Below, in pieces: positions 10,561-23,875 of a DNA stretch of 64,000 bases. Origin of the DNA: Lasiosphaeris hirsuta. Its lineage: Eukaryota; Ascomycota; Sordariomycetes; Sordariales; Lasiosphaeriaceae. The notes beneath the pieces are model-generated. The model was not told the origin of the DNA. It ran no database searches and worked only from the letters and a program-made list of their open reading frames with translations. The translations under genes and the position numbers were made by a program. Each line of letters starts with the position of its first letter. Position 1 is the stretch's first letter. The stretch lies in the NCBI GenBank assembly GCA_030549175.1, contig JAUKUA010000008.1:124001-188000 (forward strand). Direction: 5' to 3'.

Positions 10561-12527
10561 TAAAGAAAGTTAAGTAAGATTTCTATGATAATAAATTAAT
10601 GCTTAATAAAGGAAGGGATATATATTAAGAAGATAACTACTATAGAAGAAAAAAAGTATTTTGTCCTTTTAATATTATTAAAAAGATAAAAAGAGCTTTT
10701 TTATATGATAATAGATTTTAAAAATAATATAAATATTATTAATTTAATAATTATAAACTTATATTAACTACTATAAAAGAAACTTAAATAACCTACATAA
10801 ATATAAATATTCGAAGGATAAAAAGTAGTCTATAATAAAAGACTTACTAAAAGGACGACTTAACTACTCTTAATCATAATAGACGATAATATTTAAAAGA
10901 AGCCTTTCTTAATCTTACTAATAGAAAGAAAGCTTATAATAATCTTAACCTTAACTAAGAGATTAACTAACTTAGTATTTAAAACAAAGAATTATTAAGA
11001 CTTCTAATTTAATAGAAAGAAACAAAAAGATCTTTATTAAAAAAAGAAAATATCTTTAAAGACATATAATTATAGATTAAGATTATAATAATAAGGGATA
11101 TTAAAGAATAGTCTTTATTATTTAAACTTAGTAAAACACTTAAAGATTTCTTATAAGTATTCAAGGAATATTTATAATATTTAGTTTTTAAAAAAAGATT
11201 AGATAAACTTTCTAAATATAGGCTATTTAACCATAAGATTAAACTTAAACAAGAAGTTAATCTTCAGTTCTTTCTTATGTATTATCTAAATCTTTGATAA
11301 AATAAGATACCATAAAAGTACTTAAAGAAAGAACTTATAATAAAGTTTATTAAACCATTAAAATTAAAAGTAAGATATCTTATATTATTTATATTAAAGA
11401 AAGAAACTATAAACTTATAACTAATAATTAACTATTAGACCTTAAATGAAGATAATATGAAGAACTATTATTTATCTTAACTAGTTTTTAGTTATAGATT
11501 TTCTTAAAGTATATAATTATATTTAAATTAAAGTAAGAAACGAGTATAAAACTATATTTAAAACATATTATTGTTATTTTTAATATAAAGTAATATCTTT
11601 TAGTCTTACTAATATATTTATAACCTTTTAAAGAATAATTAACTATATATATATATATATATATTTATATTTTTTAGAAGTTTTATATTTATATATTTAA
11701 ATAATATATTAACTTACTCAAGAATCTTCAAAGAATATAAGATGTATATATATTAAGTACTTTAAATAATTAAAAAAATAAAAATTTTAATATATCTTAA
11801 AAGAGTAAGTTTTATATATAAAAATTTACTTACTTAGGTTTTAAAATAACGTTAAGATAAATTAAGATAAAATTATTAAAGCTCAAGATTATTTAAGATT
11901 AATTTAAATGAAAAATATAAAAAGAAGTCTAAGTCTTTATTAAGTTTATAAACTTATAAAAGTAAGAGTAGTATTTATATAAACTAATAAATAAAAAATT
12001 ATATTTAATAAACTAATGTTATATTATAATATTAGAGATAAAGAACTTATAATAATTATCTAATACTTTAAAAAATAAGCTTTATATCTAAGTATTATCA
12101 AAGAACTTATAAAAGTTTTAATAGATTATATAAACCTTAAAATTTTTATTATTAAGAAACTTAATAAAAGATAAATAAGATAAGCAGAATTTTTGGTCTT
12201 ATTTAACTTTAAGATCTTTTATATTAAATAAAAGGAAAATAGTAAAGTTAATACTTTAAGTTATAGATTATATTATTAAAAAATAAAAAAAATAGAAAGA
12301 GAAATGATATTAAAAGAGAAGAAAGATAAAACTTTTATATATAAATTACAAACCTTTTTAAATTATTATATTAGTTTAAAGGTTAAATAATAAAATAATA
12401 ACTTTTAATATAAATGGAAAGATATAAAAGAAGATTTATTAAAGAAAGTAAAAAGTAAGTATATATTAAACTTTCTCTTATGATATTGTAATAAAGTTTA
12501 TATTTAATCTTTATAATAAAAATAGTA

Positions 12528-14369
12528 ACGTGATTGTATAGCGAGAGAACTACCTTCCCACCTTAATTAGACTATTATCTATAATACCAATACCACATAG
12601 GAAATGATTAGCTAAAACTACTTAGAATCTAATTTCTCATTTATTTCTATATCCTCCCGGCACATACGAGAATTATGTCTAGTTTTACCGCAATTACTAT
12701 AATATCACGGACCTTCTACACACCTCTTCACACGACCACCCTCCAGTTGTATTTCCTCCTCTTGTTAAGCCTACGCATTCTTTTCCGCTAGAATATCACT
12801 TACATCTTCCACAGTAAGTAGCCTTCCTACCCTGTATACCTTTTTTAGCCTTCCAGCGTTTACTTAATGCTGAATTTACCGCCTCAAGCTCTCGGACGCG
12901 ATCCTTCATTAATACCATCTCGTATATAACCTTCATCGTCCCCTTTCCAATTTGGTCAAGGGCTCTAAGAATTGGTGTCGGAGAGCTGCCTTGATGTCTG
13001 GTAATACGATTCTTAATATGTATTGATTAAAGGGAGGCCTTAGTTACATTCTATAGCGTCTTAGAGACCTAAGTGTCATATACGATCTAAGGGGTAGCAG
13101 GGGATATTAGTATACGAAGTTACATATCCAGCTGGGAAATTATCCTTTCTAGGCTAAATGGAATAAGTCTTATCTCTTAAAATCCTTCTCATACGTTTTT
13201 AGGTGAAAAAGTTATATCAAATATGTTATAAAAGATAAGAAAGAAGTTTAGTTTCATAATATAGTAGATATAGCTACATATAAGTTTCTTAATTTCTTTG
13301 CCATATAACCACTTTAATATATTAAAACATTTAATATTAAGTAGTTAAAGTAGGTAAGATAAGTACGGAGATATATAAAGTGTTATAATATTATTAAACC
13401 GGTAATAATCCTTAAACTTAAGTAAGTAGTAACTTTCGTACCTATTTAACATAAGAAAATATTTTCTACTTACTATATAAAAGTAAAAGTGTTTATTAAA
13501 ATACTTAACCTAATTAAGGTTAATCTAGTTATTTATCTAACTAGTTTCTAAAAGATCAATAGTTTAGTTAGGTAAAAAAGGACTATTTTGATATTAACTT
13601 TTAAGATATATTTTCCCTATAATTACTATATATAAAGAAATAGTATAACTATACGATTATACAGCTTAGATCATTATTACCTATTCCCAATTATCAAGCT
13701 AGACCTTTTTAACCTTCCTACGGCCGTCGGGCGAAGTAATAACGAGAGTAGGTAAGATTTGGCTTATTAAAAACCTAATCTCTTCAAAGTTTTAGATATC
13801 TAACTTCTAGATCCTATACTTCGCGATTATATTACGAACAAGATTAAACCATACGCTAATTATCTTTAGATCTTTGTATTTAGCCCTCTAGTAGTCGTAT
13901 AGACGTAACTACCGTATCCGGAGCTTTGGTTGTCGCCGTACGAAGTTAAAAGCCTAGTATAGCCTAACACGTGACGTGTCGTACGACGTACATAGTAAAT
14001 TAGCTATATTTTCTACTAGATCGTATCTTAGTAAAAATCTTTACTCGTATAGGTCGAGAATCCTTCGTACAATGACTTCCTCCTCAAGGAGATTAAGCTT
14101 CCGAGAGTTGGCGATAATACTTACTCGAGCGGGAATTTCCCTCTGCTACTTACGTAGTGTCAGATATGATATTTAGTAGTACTTTACTACTTTCCGAAGG
14201 TTAACTTTCTTATCGCGTTCCATAGCCTAGAGGGTAAGCTACAATTATACTTCATTTTGTACAGTACTCATGTTTAGTTGTAGAGAAGTTTATAGTTTTG
14301 TGTGATAGTTTTGTCGAAGTGATAAAGTAGTTCTCTCGCTATGTTGGTTCTCTTACTATACAATCACGT
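12528..14369 (-). mobile_element. Fot1/pogo DNA transposon, copy 1, RIP-damaged
   Basis: This is a 1842-bp element inserted in gypsy B. The ends are inverted repeats beginning ACGTGATTGTATAG, flanked by the TA duplication (12526-12527 and 14370-14371). The subterminal motif TAGCGAGAGAAC occurs once at the left and in two forms at the right. The transposase reads on the minus strand from ATG 14271 to TAG at 12618. It has a CENP-B/Tc5-like DNA-binding region near the N-terminus (block VSIIANSRKLNLLEEEVIV) and a C-terminal Cys-rich knuckle-like tail. The span is not a multiple of three and contains many stops, so the gene is dead. Confidence 0.8.
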
Positions 14370-15114
14370 TATATTAAATAGATATATATAAGATAAATAA
14401 AAGGCTATATGGAAGTTACGAAAATTTTAGATTAAATATAATAAAATTATAACTTTTTATTTATAAAAAAGAAATTAAAAAGGCTATTTAAAAGTGTTAT
14501 ATATAGAACAAGACTAAATTAAAGAGATATATATAATATAGACTTCTTAAACTACTCTTATTTTTAAAAAGAAAATAGAGTTTAGTTTTAATAAATTTTA
14601 GTACTAAGATCTTAAACTTTAAGAACTTAATAATAGATATAATATATAATAATATTTAAGTAGTAATAAATAAACTTATAAAATAAGTTTATTTACTTTT
14701 AATTTAAAAGAATATAATTATTAAATAATATACTTATTAATAAATTTTTAACTTAATAATATTGTTTAAAATAAAAATAAGTTAATAATAGTGAGATTTT
14801 AATAAAGACTTATAATAAAGATAAAAATGAAGAATAAGATTTTTATTATATATTTAAAAGCTTATATCAATTTTACTTACAATAACTAAATTAAATTATT
14901 ATCTTTAGTATAAATAACTTATAATATAATTATAGTAAAAGTAGCTAAAGTGTTATCTTATTCTACATTTTATAAATAAAAATTAAAACATTAATATAAA
15001 CTATTAATAATGATATTATAAGTAATAGTTTATATAGATAAAATTCAAAAACTTATACAATACTTAATATAAAAATCAAAATATATATAAAAAAGAATAA
15101 AACTTTATTATAAT

Positions 15115-16461
15115 TGTCACACTGGTGGGCTCACCTAGGTCAACGGGGTTACTGACCTCCTTAACCAAGCTATACACCAGCGGCACGAACCATACACACA
15201 TACACACCCATTGACCTACGAGCATCTATCATGGATCATGTAGATAAGGGAACTATCACGGAGGATGGCCACAACGTGGCCTAACCTCGGGACATGATCC
15301 CACGTGTGGCTAATGGCCTATTCAGTCAACACACAAGGTCAACGGACTCTCCTAAGTACCCATGGGTTACGATAGAATGCCCAGAACCACTCCTAAGCCG
15401 GAGTAGCCGTACAACGGATCTTATCTGTACTAGGTAACGTCATCAGACTTCAGATTTGTCCTGAACAAGCTACTTAACCTCAGTATCGTGATCAGGGCCT
15501 ATATAGTCAGCCCAGACCCTACAGCTAGTCTTTCAAATCATAGACCTCCCCACTATCGTTAACATTCCTTTGGAAAACTTAGAACCCGACGTTCTCCGGA
15601 GTCTAGCTTCAGTAGTGACAGGTGGCCGTAACTCCCGCGTATGAGTCACAAAGAGAACCGTTACTATGACAGCTGACCTAGGGATTAACCTAACAGTACT
15701 ATAGCTAACGTAAGTACTAAGGACGTGAAGGAATACCTACAGCCATGGACACCATGCCACTAGAGCTGTATGGATAAGTACTAATACCGGCCGTAGACTA
15801 ACGTATGATAGGCCGGCTTTACTTAGCTTATAGCTACTAATTTGTAAGGCGTAAGAGACGGGCGGCTAAAGAGGAGATTTAGGACCGACGGGCGGCTAAG
15901 AAGATCCTTTAGGTATTTTAGTATCCTTATATCTTATACATAGCCTTCCATAAGTAAGACAGGTACGCTATGATGGATCCTCGAGAGGAAGAAGCTTCCT
16001 AGTTCTCTTTAGACAAACTTAGACAGATTATCAACTGAACTTTAGTAAAGCTGAGAGATAATATAACCTTATAAACCTTTCTATTTCTCTTAACTTATAA
16101 CTACGAAATATTATATCTTATCTTCTGTTAGATTATTTTATCTCCCTGAACCTCCTTCTCTCTGGCTCTTTACCACTTTGTATTATAACAGTTAACTTTC
16201 TCACCGTTCTGTCTCTAAAGCTTTAAATCAAACCTTGTACTTATTACTTGATTATTAAGTTATATAGGCCTTATGAGATCAACTCCCTAAGTTTATTGTG
16301 TGAAAGCTCTGAATTAGACTAATAGTAATTATTAAGATAGTTCGCTAAACGGTTAAGTCGAGAGTTAGGAAAAGGTTAAAGCTTTATAGTCTAACTCTTC
16401 ATTTAATATCTTACCTTATAGTTGTTACATCCTAGACCTTCACGGGCTGGCCTATGTCATA
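15115..16461 (+). repeat. 5' LTR of A1
   Basis: It begins TGTCACACTGGTGGG and ends CTATGTCATA; the terminal CACA has become CATA by C-to-T change. The first 700 bases or so keep many CpA and TpG sites, while the part after about 16,000 is strongly RIP-mutated. Confidence 0.85.
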
Positions 16462-18659
16462 GATAATCTTTCTCATCTGATCCTAAGAACACTTTTATCC
16501 GTTATATCATTTATGATAGCCGGCAACCCCGTATCATATTCGACCGTAATCTGGGGTTAGGAAACTAAACCTTCCTTCGGTATCGACCTCATGATTTAAG
16601 AACCTCCCGAGATGAAAATCTAGACTATCAAGAGGTTCTTTATATTTCCGTTAAGCCTTGAAACTATCACTAAGCTACCTTAATAGTTTATTAACCTCCA
16701 TAATTAAGTTACTAAAGCTTATAAGAAACTTCATTTCTTTATAAATAATATACGTAAGAATAAGAAGAGGCTTAACTTACTTACTTTAACGTTTACTACC
16801 TTAGTCACTAACTACTAATTAATGATATAGTATGTCAAGACAAACTAATACGTCTTTGAAAGTATTCGGTAAGAACTAGAAGTCTCTTATACTATCTTTA
16901 GTATCGAGGTTAACTAAAAATTAGCTCAGTTTGCTACCTAAATGGTATAACATGAAAAATCTCTCGTTATTACATGTATGGAAGTACTCCATAAGGAAAT
17001 TATAAAATAAAAACAACAGTAAGTATGACAGACATAGAAATAAGAATCATAGGCTAGAGAATAAAATGCCGAGCTTATTCGAGTTAAGAAACTTCTTCGT
17101 ATCTAAGAGGAAAAGTAAGCTTATTAAAACTACCATAACACGGAATTTAGCTACTGGTCTACTATAGCTTAAAGCTAACTTAATTTTCTTATGGTACTTT
17201 AACAACTGGGAGTATTAAGGACTCTAAAAGACTAAGAACTGTTTGATTAGCTCAAGGCTTACTTTAATAACCTCATTAAAGAAGCTCTTATATCAAGGCT
17301 GACACGAGTAAGGTCTCACGATAAAGAACAAATTATATAAAGAGCCATGACTCGTTTATAGAAAATACCTTTTATTAAATCCTCACGACAAACGTTATAA
17401 CCGTCTAAAAAATCGACTTCTATACGATACTTCGACTAAAATAAAGATCCTCTCTTATATCGTAACCTCCAAAGAAGGGCTATCCAAGAAATCTTAACAC
17501 GAAACCGAAGATAAGTCGACAATATGTAAAATTTTAATGTTAAAATAAGAAGTAAAAACACCGGAGGAAATTCATCTCCCTATTATACTAAGATAAGAAC
17601 TTTATTACCTCTTAATAACGGTAATAATAACAACTTAGATAACGATCTATATCATATAAGTCTATCTCCTAACCTCCTTAGACTATTAAGAGGCTTACTT
17701 AGGCCCCTAGAACCCTCGGGACTACTAGGTTACGGCTTCCGAAGCCTCTTACCCCCACGTGATCCTATAGTAATCCTTTTCGGCCTTATCTGTATTAATT
17801 AGGACCTAATCTGTAATAATATTAATACGATTTGGGAATTCCATAGTCAGAATGCCGCCGTAACTATAGTAAAACCCGAAAAATATAATAAAAAGAACAA
17901 AGGTAAGTTTAAGACGTGGTAACACTTTATTGAGGAATATTTTAGTGTCTATAAATAAAGTTTCCTCGATAATAAAGTTAAAATCAGGTTTGTTGGTATC
18001 TTTACTAAAGGTACTATTCTCGAATGGTATTAAAAGGAGGGACTTAAATCAAAAAGCTTAGCTTAGTAGATTAATGAAATAATTATATTACCGTCATAGT
18101 TAAACGTTTCCGTAACCTAGTACGTAGAGTTAAGAACTACGGGGCTATGAAGGCTCTAACCTACGATAGAGATATGAACGAGTATACAATAAAGTTTTAA
18201 GAACTTAATTATATAATCGACCTTAACGGCTAGGTCTTATAATCGCTGGTTATTAACGTCGTTCCTAAAGCCGTAATAGACTTAATTTATTTACGTATAA
18301 GATATCTTCCTTCTAATAACATTGACTTTCTTAAAGTTATTTTTATAGCCGGTTTAATTTATAAAGATAAAATAAAGAACCGTGAAATCAATTATAAGGC
18401 TAAGTAGAGAAAAGGAAAGTCTACTTTAAATAATAAGAAACGTTTGAAGAAAGATAATCATAAGGAGGAAACTAATATCTTTAGCTCCTGTCCCGGTTTA
18501 GTACATACTAATAAGGCTAAAAAGGGCCCGAAGTAAAAGTAACAAGATAAGGAAGATAAGCCCTTAGTACCTACCTGAATAAAGTACTAACAAACTTATA
18601 AGAAAGCTACTACTAAGATAGACTAAGCCGAAATTAACAAATATAAGGTAAGTAAAGAA

Positions 18660-18701
18660 TGTTACTATTGTAGACGACATGGCTATAATACTCTTAAGTG
18701 T
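18660..18701 (+). other. Gag zinc knuckle of A1 with RIP-altered His
   Basis: The spacing C-x2-C-x3-G-x-x4-C is preserved (Cys codons at 18660, 18669 and 18699, Gly at 18681). The position where CCHC knuckles carry His is TAT (18684-18686), one C-to-T step from CAT. It would be nucleic-acid-binding in a functional Gag. Confidence 0.65.
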
Positions 18702-18917
18702 TATAATGGGAAAACTAAGGATGGTAAGAATATTTCTAAACTACTAGAAAAGATCTCTAGAGCTAAACATAGAAGAAAAAATAAGGACGATAACAAGGAA
18801 TAAGAAGATACCTCTCCTTAACTATCTAAGAAGGCTAAGGTTTCTATAATAATAGAAAAGAACTATCCTAAGCTTTTCTCTCGTATTATTAAGCTATCTG
18901 ATAGTAAGGATATATCG

Positions 18918-18926
18918 GATTTTTAA
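18918..18926 (+). promoter_or_regulatory. Gag stop in a T run: candidate -1 frameshift site between gag and pol
   Basis: The gag frame ends GAT TTT TAA. The -1 frame opens directly across the T run (TTT then TTA ACT) and continues into the protease region for well over 60 codons. The same GATTTTTAACT sequence is kept in A2 (35002-35012, minus) and in family C (61349-61359), although all surroundings are mutated. Confidence 0.5.
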
Positions 18927-21900
18927 CTAGTACCCTAAACCTTACGGCATCTAAACCTACGCCTCAATACGCCGTAACCTTTACTAAGAAGCGTACCTAT
19001 TACCACGATAACACTAAGGAGCCTTCTCATAAGAAGGCTAAGTATTATTATAAACTATACTATAGAGATCATAAGATTATTCCTATAACTATTATTTACT
19101 ACGGAGCCGAGGAAATTTCCGTCCAAATACTCTTAGACCCTAAAGCCTTATTAAGAAATAAAACATTTCTTACGTGTATAAAACGATCTTAAAACCTTTG
19201 GAAGCCTTTAATAGAACTATCGACCTTAAATTAAGTAAGAAGTATACTAAAGAAATCGTTCTATAATACTAAGTAAAATACTTCTTTCATATTACGTTTG
19301 AAATCTCTCTCCTCGATGTAGTATATAATATCCTTCTACCGTATTAGTAGCTATAATAGTACTAGCCGGACTATTTATGGAACCTTAATATAATAAAAAT
19401 AACCTTTATCTTAGACTATTGTCATTAAAGCTATATCTCTTTTATAGTCTTAGGAAATAAGAGCTTTATCGTTAGTGTTATCAAATCTTACATTATAAAA
19501 ATCTCTGAAAGATTTAAGATATTTATATCTTTGGCGTCTTTTAAAGCGGCTTAATAGCTACTAGATTATTAGCTATGGAACTATATAATTAATATTATCA
19601 GAGACGAGAAACTTCCATAGGGACCTTTCTATCCTATGTTACCTCTAGAAAAGAAAATCCTTTATAAATAGCTAGACTAAATACTTAAGGAAGGAAAAAT
19701 ACAGGAGTTAAAATCACTCTGTTTCTTACCTATCTTCTTCGTAAATAAGAAAGCCTTATTAGAAAAAGTAGCTACTAGAGATCCGGAGAACCTTTAACTT
19801 ATAGTTAACTACTAAAAGATTAATAAACGAACTGTTAAGAACCGCTACTTATTATCTCTTATCACTAAACTTTGAGATATCTTTACTAGATTGATTATCT
19901 TTATAAAGATAGATTTAAAAACAGATTTTAACTTAATTTGGATAAAAGAAGGTTATGAGTAGAAAATAACGTTCCAAACTTACTACGGTCTCTTTAAGTT
20001 TAAAGTTATATCCTTCGGCCTTATTAATATTCCTATTACCTTCTAAGATATGATAAACCATATTTTTCGAGACTTTATCGATTAAGGCCTCTTATCTTAT
20101 ATTAACGACCTTCTTATTTATATAAGCTTTAAAGAAGAGTATGACAAAATTGTCGTTAAAGTCCTTAAGTAACTTTAGAAGTATAACCTCGTTATTAACC
20201 CTTTTAAATATATATAAGATGTTAAGGAACTAAAATATCTAAGCTATATTATTAATACTAAAGATGTTGTAATATTAAAAGATATGGTAAAATATATCCT
20301 TTTATAAGAATAACTAAGATTAGTAAAAGAAATATAGTAGTTTAATAAATTCGTAAACTTCTATAGATACTATATCAAAGGCTACTTATATATTACTAAA
20401 CTACTTACTAATTTTACTAACCTAACCTAGAAATCCTAGATATAGAACAATTAGATAAATGTTACATTTAAAGTATTAAAAAAAGCCTTTACTAAAACCT
20501 CTATTCTAGTTTATTTCGACCTTAGTAAACTACCTATTATCGAACTTAACACTTTGGACTATATGTTAGAAGGAATAATATTATAGAAGTAAGATAATAG
20601 TAAGTTATATCTTATAACGTTTTACTTAAGAAAGCTAATCTTTATAGAAATTAATTACGAAATCTATAATAAGAAACTTCTAATGATAGTTAACTATTTC
20701 TAACGTTAGAGGTACTACCTTGAGGGCGTTAAATACTATATCGAAATCTTCTCAAACTATTATAATTTAGAATACTTCTAAACCGTGAAGGTCCTTAACT
20801 GCTACTAGGCCTAATAAGCTCAGTAGCTTATTATCTTTAACTTCGTTATTAACTTCTATCTTAGTATATAGAATACTAAGGCTAATACTCTTTTACGACG
20901 TGAAGAGTACCATCTTAAAAGGGGGGATAAAAACTAGCCGATAACCTTAGTTTTAAATATAGAACATTTTTCTTACTTAGAAGCTCCTACGTTTATACTT
21001 TCAAAAGCTTATCTCTGTAACATTCCAATATTAAAATAGAACAAGGAATTCCTTGAGTAAGTTAAAGCTACTACTCCCGAAGATAAAATGTATCAAAGGG
21101 CCCTGGTTTCCCTTAAAAAAAATGTAACTAACAAAGATAGAATCTTATTTATAAAGAATCGTCTCTAGGTCCCTAACAATAAGAAACTTAAGATCTAGAT
21201 TATCTACTTTGAATACGATATCAAAGTAGTAAGCTATATAGACATAGATAAGACCGTTAAACTTATTAGACGGTACATATACTAGTAAAACCTCGAGAAG
21301 GACATCGCTAAGTTTATACACTCTTATCATAAGTATCAAAGTAATAAGTTAAGACGTTACCTTCCTTTTAGACTATTCTACCAAATCAAACTAAAATATT
21401 CTCCTTAGAAGCTTATTTTAATAAACTTTATAATAGACCTTCCTCTCGCTAATAGATATAACTTTATCTAAGTTATTGTCGATACCTTTACTAAAATAAC
21501 ATACTTTATCTCTTTAAAAGATAATATTAAGAAGATAAAAGACTTAATCTTAATCTTTACCTACGAATGTTAAAAATATCACGGTATACCTACTAGTATC
21601 ATTTCCGACCGGGACTTACGGTTTAACGTAAGCCTTTGGCACGACTTCCTTAAGTATGTTAGAATTAAACTAAGGATATTAACTACGTTCCATCTAGAAA
21701 CAGATAGCTAGATAGAACGTCTTAACTAACATATCGAAGCCTACCTCAAGGCCTTTGTAAACTACGAGATAAATAACTAAGATACCTTATTACCTATAGT
21801 TAAATTTACGTACAATAACATTAGATTAACTTCTACCAGTAACTCTTCCTTCTACGTTAACTTCGGTTACTATCTAGCCATAAATAACCTACTAGACAAG

Positions 21901-22527
21901 TTTATACGTAACCCGTATAATGAAATCATAGCTTACTAGATAACGATAGTTTACGAGAACCTTTATAAAATCCTTAAAGAATCTTAAGAACGGATAAAGA
22001 AATATATAAATCAGAAGCGAACGGAAGTACCCTCCTTTGAAGAAAAATAACTGGTAATACTTAACGTATAGAATATTAAGGCTAAGAGACCTTTTAAGAA
22101 GTTAGATAAAAAGTTACTTAGCTTATTTAAGATCTCTAAGGTAATATCTCCTATAGCCGTGAAACTCGAACTTCCGGAACGTTAGAAAATTTATCCTACC
22201 TTCTACGTATCTCTTATTAAACCTTTCCGAACTGGCTTCTAGCCAATCCCTAACCCTTTTTAGGTCTTAAAGTAAGTAGGAGACGTCTATCTTAAGAAAT
22301 TCGTAGTAGAAGAAATCATGAACTCCCGTATTAAGAAGGAGGTAATAGAATACTACGTTAAATATAAAGAATACCTTAATAAGAAGGATTGGACCTAGGA
22401 ACTATATAAGTATTTCTTTGATATTTAGGAACTTTGGAACTTTTACGATAAATACTTACATAAACTTAAGAACCCTAAGGTTATTAACTTAGAGACTCGA
22501 GATAAGTCTTCTTAAGAGGAGAGATAG

Positions 22528-23875
22528 TATTATACTAATAGGCTTACCTTGGTTAACGGGGTTACTAACCTTCTTAACCGAGTTATATATTAGCGGTACG
22601 AACTATATATATATATATACCTATTAACCTATGAGTATCTATTATAGATTACGTAGATAAGAGAACTATTATAAAGGATAGTTATAACGTAGCCTAACCT
22701 CGGGACATGATCCTATGTATAGCTAATAGCCTATTTAGCTAATATATAAGTTAGTAGATTTTCTTAAAAGTACCCACGGGTTATAATGAAATGTCCGGAA
22801 CTACTTATAAGCTAAAGTAGCTATATAACGGACCTTACCTATACTAAGTAACATCATTAAACTTTAGATTTATTATAAACAAGCTATTTAACCTTAATAT
22901 TATAGTCAGGGCCTATATAGTTAGCCTAGATCTTACAGCTAGTCTTTCGAATTATAAACTTTCCTACTATCACTGACATTCCTTTAGAAGACCTAGAACT
23001 TAACGTTCTCCGAAGTGTAGCTTCAGTAGTAACAGGTAGCCACGACTTCCGTGTATAAGTTACGAAGGGAACCGTTACTATGATAGCTAACCTAGGAATT
23101 AACCTAATAATACTGTGGCTAACGTAAGTACTAAGGACGTGAAGGAACATCTATAGCTATAGATACCATGCCGTTAAAGCTGTATAGATAAGTACTAATA
23201 TCGGCCGTGGACCGACGTATAATAGGCTGGCTTCACTTAGCTTGTAGCTACTGATTTGTAAGACATAAGAGATAGGCGGCTATAAAGGAGATTCGGGACT
23301 GACAGGCAGCTAAGAAGATCCTTTAGGTATTTTGATATCCTTATATCTTATACATAACCTTCCATAAGTAGGACAGGTATGCTACGATGGATCCTCAAGA
23401 GGAAGAAGCTCCCTAGTTCTCTTTAGACAAATCTAGAAAGATTATTAGCTAAACTTTAGTGAAGCTAAGGGATAATATAACCTTATGAACCCTTCTGTTT
23501 CTCCTGACTTGTAACTACGAAATACTATACCTTATCTTCTGTTAGATTATTCTATCTTCCTAAACCTCCTTCTCCCTAGCTCTCCACCACTTTATATTAC
23601 AACAGTTAACTTCCTCACCGTTCTGTCCCTAAAACTTTAAATCAGACCTTGTGCTCATCACTTAACCATTGAGTCGTATGGGCTTTATGAGATCAACTCC
23701 CTGAGTTCGTCGTGTAAAAGCTTTAAACTAGACTAACAGTAATTGTCGGGGTGGTTCGTTGAACGGTTGAGTTGAGAGTTAGGAAAAGGTTAAAGCTCTG
23801 TAGTCTAACTCTTCATTTGATACCTCACCTTGTGGTTGTCACACCCCAGACCTTCGTAGGCTGGCCTATGTCACA
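22528..23875 (+). repeat. 3' LTR of A1
   Basis: It aligns end to end with the 5' LTR. Here the first 200 bases are strongly RIP-mutated (TATTATACTAATAGG for TGTCACACTGGTGGG), while the last 700 are mild and the terminal TATGTCACA is intact. Confidence 0.85.

Larger units (their letters stand above)
15115..23875 (+). mobile_element. Complete Ty3/gypsy chromovirus family A, copy 1 (A1)
   Basis: An 8761-bp element with LTRs of 1347 and 1348 bp, ends TGTCACAC...TATGTCACA, and a perfect 5-bp target duplication ATAAT (15110-15114 and 23876-23880). The gag region (about 17,000-18,926) has a CCHC-type zinc knuckle at 18660-18701. Then follow protease, reverse transcriptase (about 19,620-20,260), RNase H (about 20,440-20,800), integrase (about 21,000-22,000, core near 21,420-21,900) and a chromodomain (about 22,310-22,430). 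All frames are broken by TAG/TAA at expected Trp/Gln positions, the RIP signature. It sits inside gypsy B copy 1, so it is younger than that copy. Confidence 0.9.

Noticed and set aside
11644..11662. TA dinucleotide run as a functional repeat
   Set aside because: Such runs are expected in strongly RIP-mutated DNA and have no partner structure.
13976..14176. Open frame of 66 codons on the plus strand in pogo copy 1, with a similar one at 58973-59173 (minus) in copy 3
   Set aside because: Both lie opposite the transposase reading strand; their similarity follows from the conserved transposase N-terminus and not from a second gene.
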